This document shows positions 7,361 through 7,774 of a stretch of 7,774 nucleotides of DNA, piece by piece. Both the position numbers and the translations under genes were made by a program. The stretch covers positions 1-7,774 of the forward strand of contig JAJXXT010000047.1 in assembly GCA_021780935.1 (NCBI GenBank), written 5' to 3'. The notes below the pieces were generated by a model. The model saw nothing but the letters and a program-made list of their open reading frames with translations, had not been told where the DNA came from and searched no databases. Within the stretch, counting starts at the first letter, position 1. Every line of letters starts with the position of its first letter. Source of the DNA: Pseudomonadota bacterium (GTDB taxonomy: Bacteria > Pseudomonadota > Alphaproteobacteria > Acetobacterales > Acetobacteraceae).

Positions 7361-7388
7361 TCCGGCCAGATGATTCCATCTGGTCGGA
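7361..7388 (+). repeat. Palindromic repeat with CATCTGGTCGG core
   Basis: CCGGCCAGATG (7362-7372) and CATCTGGTCGG (7377-7387) form a stem with one G-T wobble and the 4-base loop ATTC. A T-A pair at 7361/7388 adds one more base pair. The core, CCAGATGATTCCATCTGGTCGG together with nearby GGAGCAGGAAAA, resembles a dispersed intergenic palindrome I recall from many alphaproteobacterial genomes. That resemblance is from memory and not checked by search. The stem is strong but lacks a following T-run, so terminator activity is uncertain. Confidence 0.65.
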
Positions 7389-7418
7389 TATGGCTCTGGA
7401 GCGCGCGCGACGTGACCG

Positions 7419-7447
7419 CTGACACCCGGCGACCCCGCTGCTATGCT
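7419..7447 (+). promoter_or_regulatory. Predicted sigma70-type promoter for the OmpA-like gene
   Basis: A -35-like CTGACA (7419-7424, five of six consensus bases) and a -10-like TATGCT (7442-7447, four of six) are separated by an optimal 17 bases. Transcription would start near 7454, about 25 bases before the ATG at 7479. Spacing and placement are good, but in GC-rich DNA such matches can occur by chance. Confidence 0.45.
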
Positions 7448-7463
7448 GCGGCGGACGTTCGAC

Positions 7464-7470
7464 AGGAGGA
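7464..7470 (+). promoter_or_regulatory. Strong ribosome binding site of the OmpA-like gene
   Basis: AGGAGGA lies 8 bases before the ATG at 7479, a near-consensus Shine-Dalgarno sequence. It selects this ATG over the upstream in-frame ATG at 7443, which would add 12 Arg-rich residues in front of the signal peptide. Confidence 0.8.
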
Positions 7471-7478
7471 TTTCCGCG

Positions 7479-7709
7479 ATGGCGAAACCTGCCATAGCGT
7501 TTGCTGCCGCCGCCTGCCTGCTCGGCCTTGCTGCCGGCGCGCGGGCGCAGACCAACCCGAACGCGAGCGAGATCATCAAGGCGCTGCGGCCGACCGGCAC
7601 CATCTCCGGCACCACGCGCGGCATCCGCCCCGCTGGCAGCCCTGCAGCGGCCCCGGCGACCCCCGCAGCGACCAGAAGTATGAAGGCCGGCCCAAACCAC
7701 AGAGCGTAG
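7479..7709 (+). CDS. Secreted OmpA-family-like protein, 5' fragment joined to foreign sequence
   Basis: A 76-residue reading frame with a clear signal peptide: Lys3, an Ala/Leu-rich core (residues 5-20) and a likely ARA-Q cleavage after residue 23. The mature start, TNPNASEIIKALRPTGTISG then TTRGIRPAG and an Ala/Pro-rich linker, resembles the N-terminal segment of periplasmic or outer-membrane OmpA-family proteins. In those a peptidoglycan-binding domain of about 110 residues should follow. Here the frame ends after RSMKAGPNHRA. Those last codons are antisense to a ccmH reading frame, so the native gene has lost its 3' part. It has its own promoter candidate and a strong ribosome binding site, so it is a separate transcription unit from the T6SS operon. 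The signal peptide and truncation are well supported. The OmpA family assignment rests on memory of the N-terminal motif and is moderate. Confidence 0.6.
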   Translation: MAKPAIAFAAAACLLGLAAGARAQTNPNASEIIKALRPTGTISGTTRGIRPAGSPAAAPATPAATRSMKAGPNHRA

Positions 7710-7774
7710 GTCTGAGGCATCAGCGGCGGCTTCATGAGAATGAAGTCACCGTAGCGGGATACAAGATACGCCGT
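7660..7774 (-). pseudogene. ccmH: CcmH (cytochrome c maturation) C-terminal fragment, 3' end disrupted
   Basis: Read on the - strand from the right edge, the frame gives AYLVSRYGDFILMKPP and then ALWFGPAFILLVAAGV. This is the typical end of CcmH/CycL: the last helix of the periplasmic thioreductase-like domain, the YGDFILMKPP segment, and the start of the C-terminal transmembrane helix. CcmH reduces apocytochrome c for haem attachment in the System I pathway. The catalytic CxxC motif would lie in the part beyond the window. No stop codon follows the membrane helix. The frame simply runs on through sequence antisense to the OmpA-like gene, so the native ccmH end has been lost. The left boundary is approximate, because the join lies somewhere in 7645-7676. 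Confidence 0.7.

Noticed and set aside
7503..7520. Possible lipoprotein lipobox around Cys13 of the OmpA-like protein
   Set aside because: The residues before Cys13 are AAA and it sits in the middle of the hydrophobic core. A normal signal peptidase I site ARA-Q ten residues later fits better.
5519..7735. A 738-codon open frame on the - strand covering most of the methyltransferase and the end of tssG
   Set aside because: It is antisense to well-recognised genes and of low-complexity Arg/Ala/Gly composition, as expected in GC-rich DNA. Only its first ~35 codons, the CcmH end, are meaningful; the rest is read-through after the lost ccmH stop.
1..7774. tRNA, rRNA, CRISPR array, insertion sequence or phage attachment site
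   Set aside because: Nothing with tRNA-like arms, regularly spaced repeats, transposase motifs or flanking inverted repeats was seen on either strand. The only repeats found are the hairpins and the 12-bp duplication listed.

Overview
The window is GC-rich DNA (close to 70% by eye) with dense, mostly overlapping genes on the + strand. The main content is a stretch of a type VI secretion system (T6SS) operon in the order tssC - tagJ(impE) - tssE - tssF - tssG, the same order as impD-E-F-G-H in the Agrobacterium-type imp cluster. Gene order, base composition, a palindromic intergenic repeat that I associate with Alphaproteobacteria, and a cytochrome c maturation (CcmH) fragment together suggest an alphaproteobacterium, possibly Rhodospirillales/Acetobacteraceae. 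That placement is an inference.

Layout. Positions 2-1351 hold the 3' part of a sheath large subunit gene (tssC, probably the ImpD-type copy), cut by the left edge. A 63-base gap with a perfect hairpin follows, then tagJ/impE (1415-2224), tssE (2280-2828), tssF (2821-4653), tssG (4650-5741, GTG start) and a class I SAM-dependent methyltransferase of the protein-lysine-methyltransferase-like type (5738-7273). From tssE to the methyltransferase each start overlaps the previous stop, so these four genes look translationally coupled. The rest of the T6SS (tssB, tssA, tssK, tssL, tssM, tssH/clpV, hcp, vgrG) is not in the window.

After the operon, 7274-7478 holds a cluster of hairpins resembling a dispersed palindromic repeat. 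A plausible sigma70-type promoter and a strong ribosome binding site come next, then the 5' end of a gene for a secreted protein that resembles OmpA-family proteins (7479-7709). That gene runs abruptly into the C-terminal end of a ccmH gene lying on the opposite strand (right edge, - strand). The junction lies about 7645-7676. Both genes are broken there, which points to a rearrangement breakpoint or an assembly chimera.

How the genes work together: TssC forms the contractile sheath with TssB (outside the window). TagJ is an accessory factor linked to the sheath and the ClpV ATPase. TssE, TssF and TssG are baseplate/wedge proteins. The methyltransferase is not a standard T6SS component. Its start overlaps the tssG stop, so it is the best candidate here for an unrecognised T6SS-associated function, possibly lysine methylation of a T6SS or surface protein.
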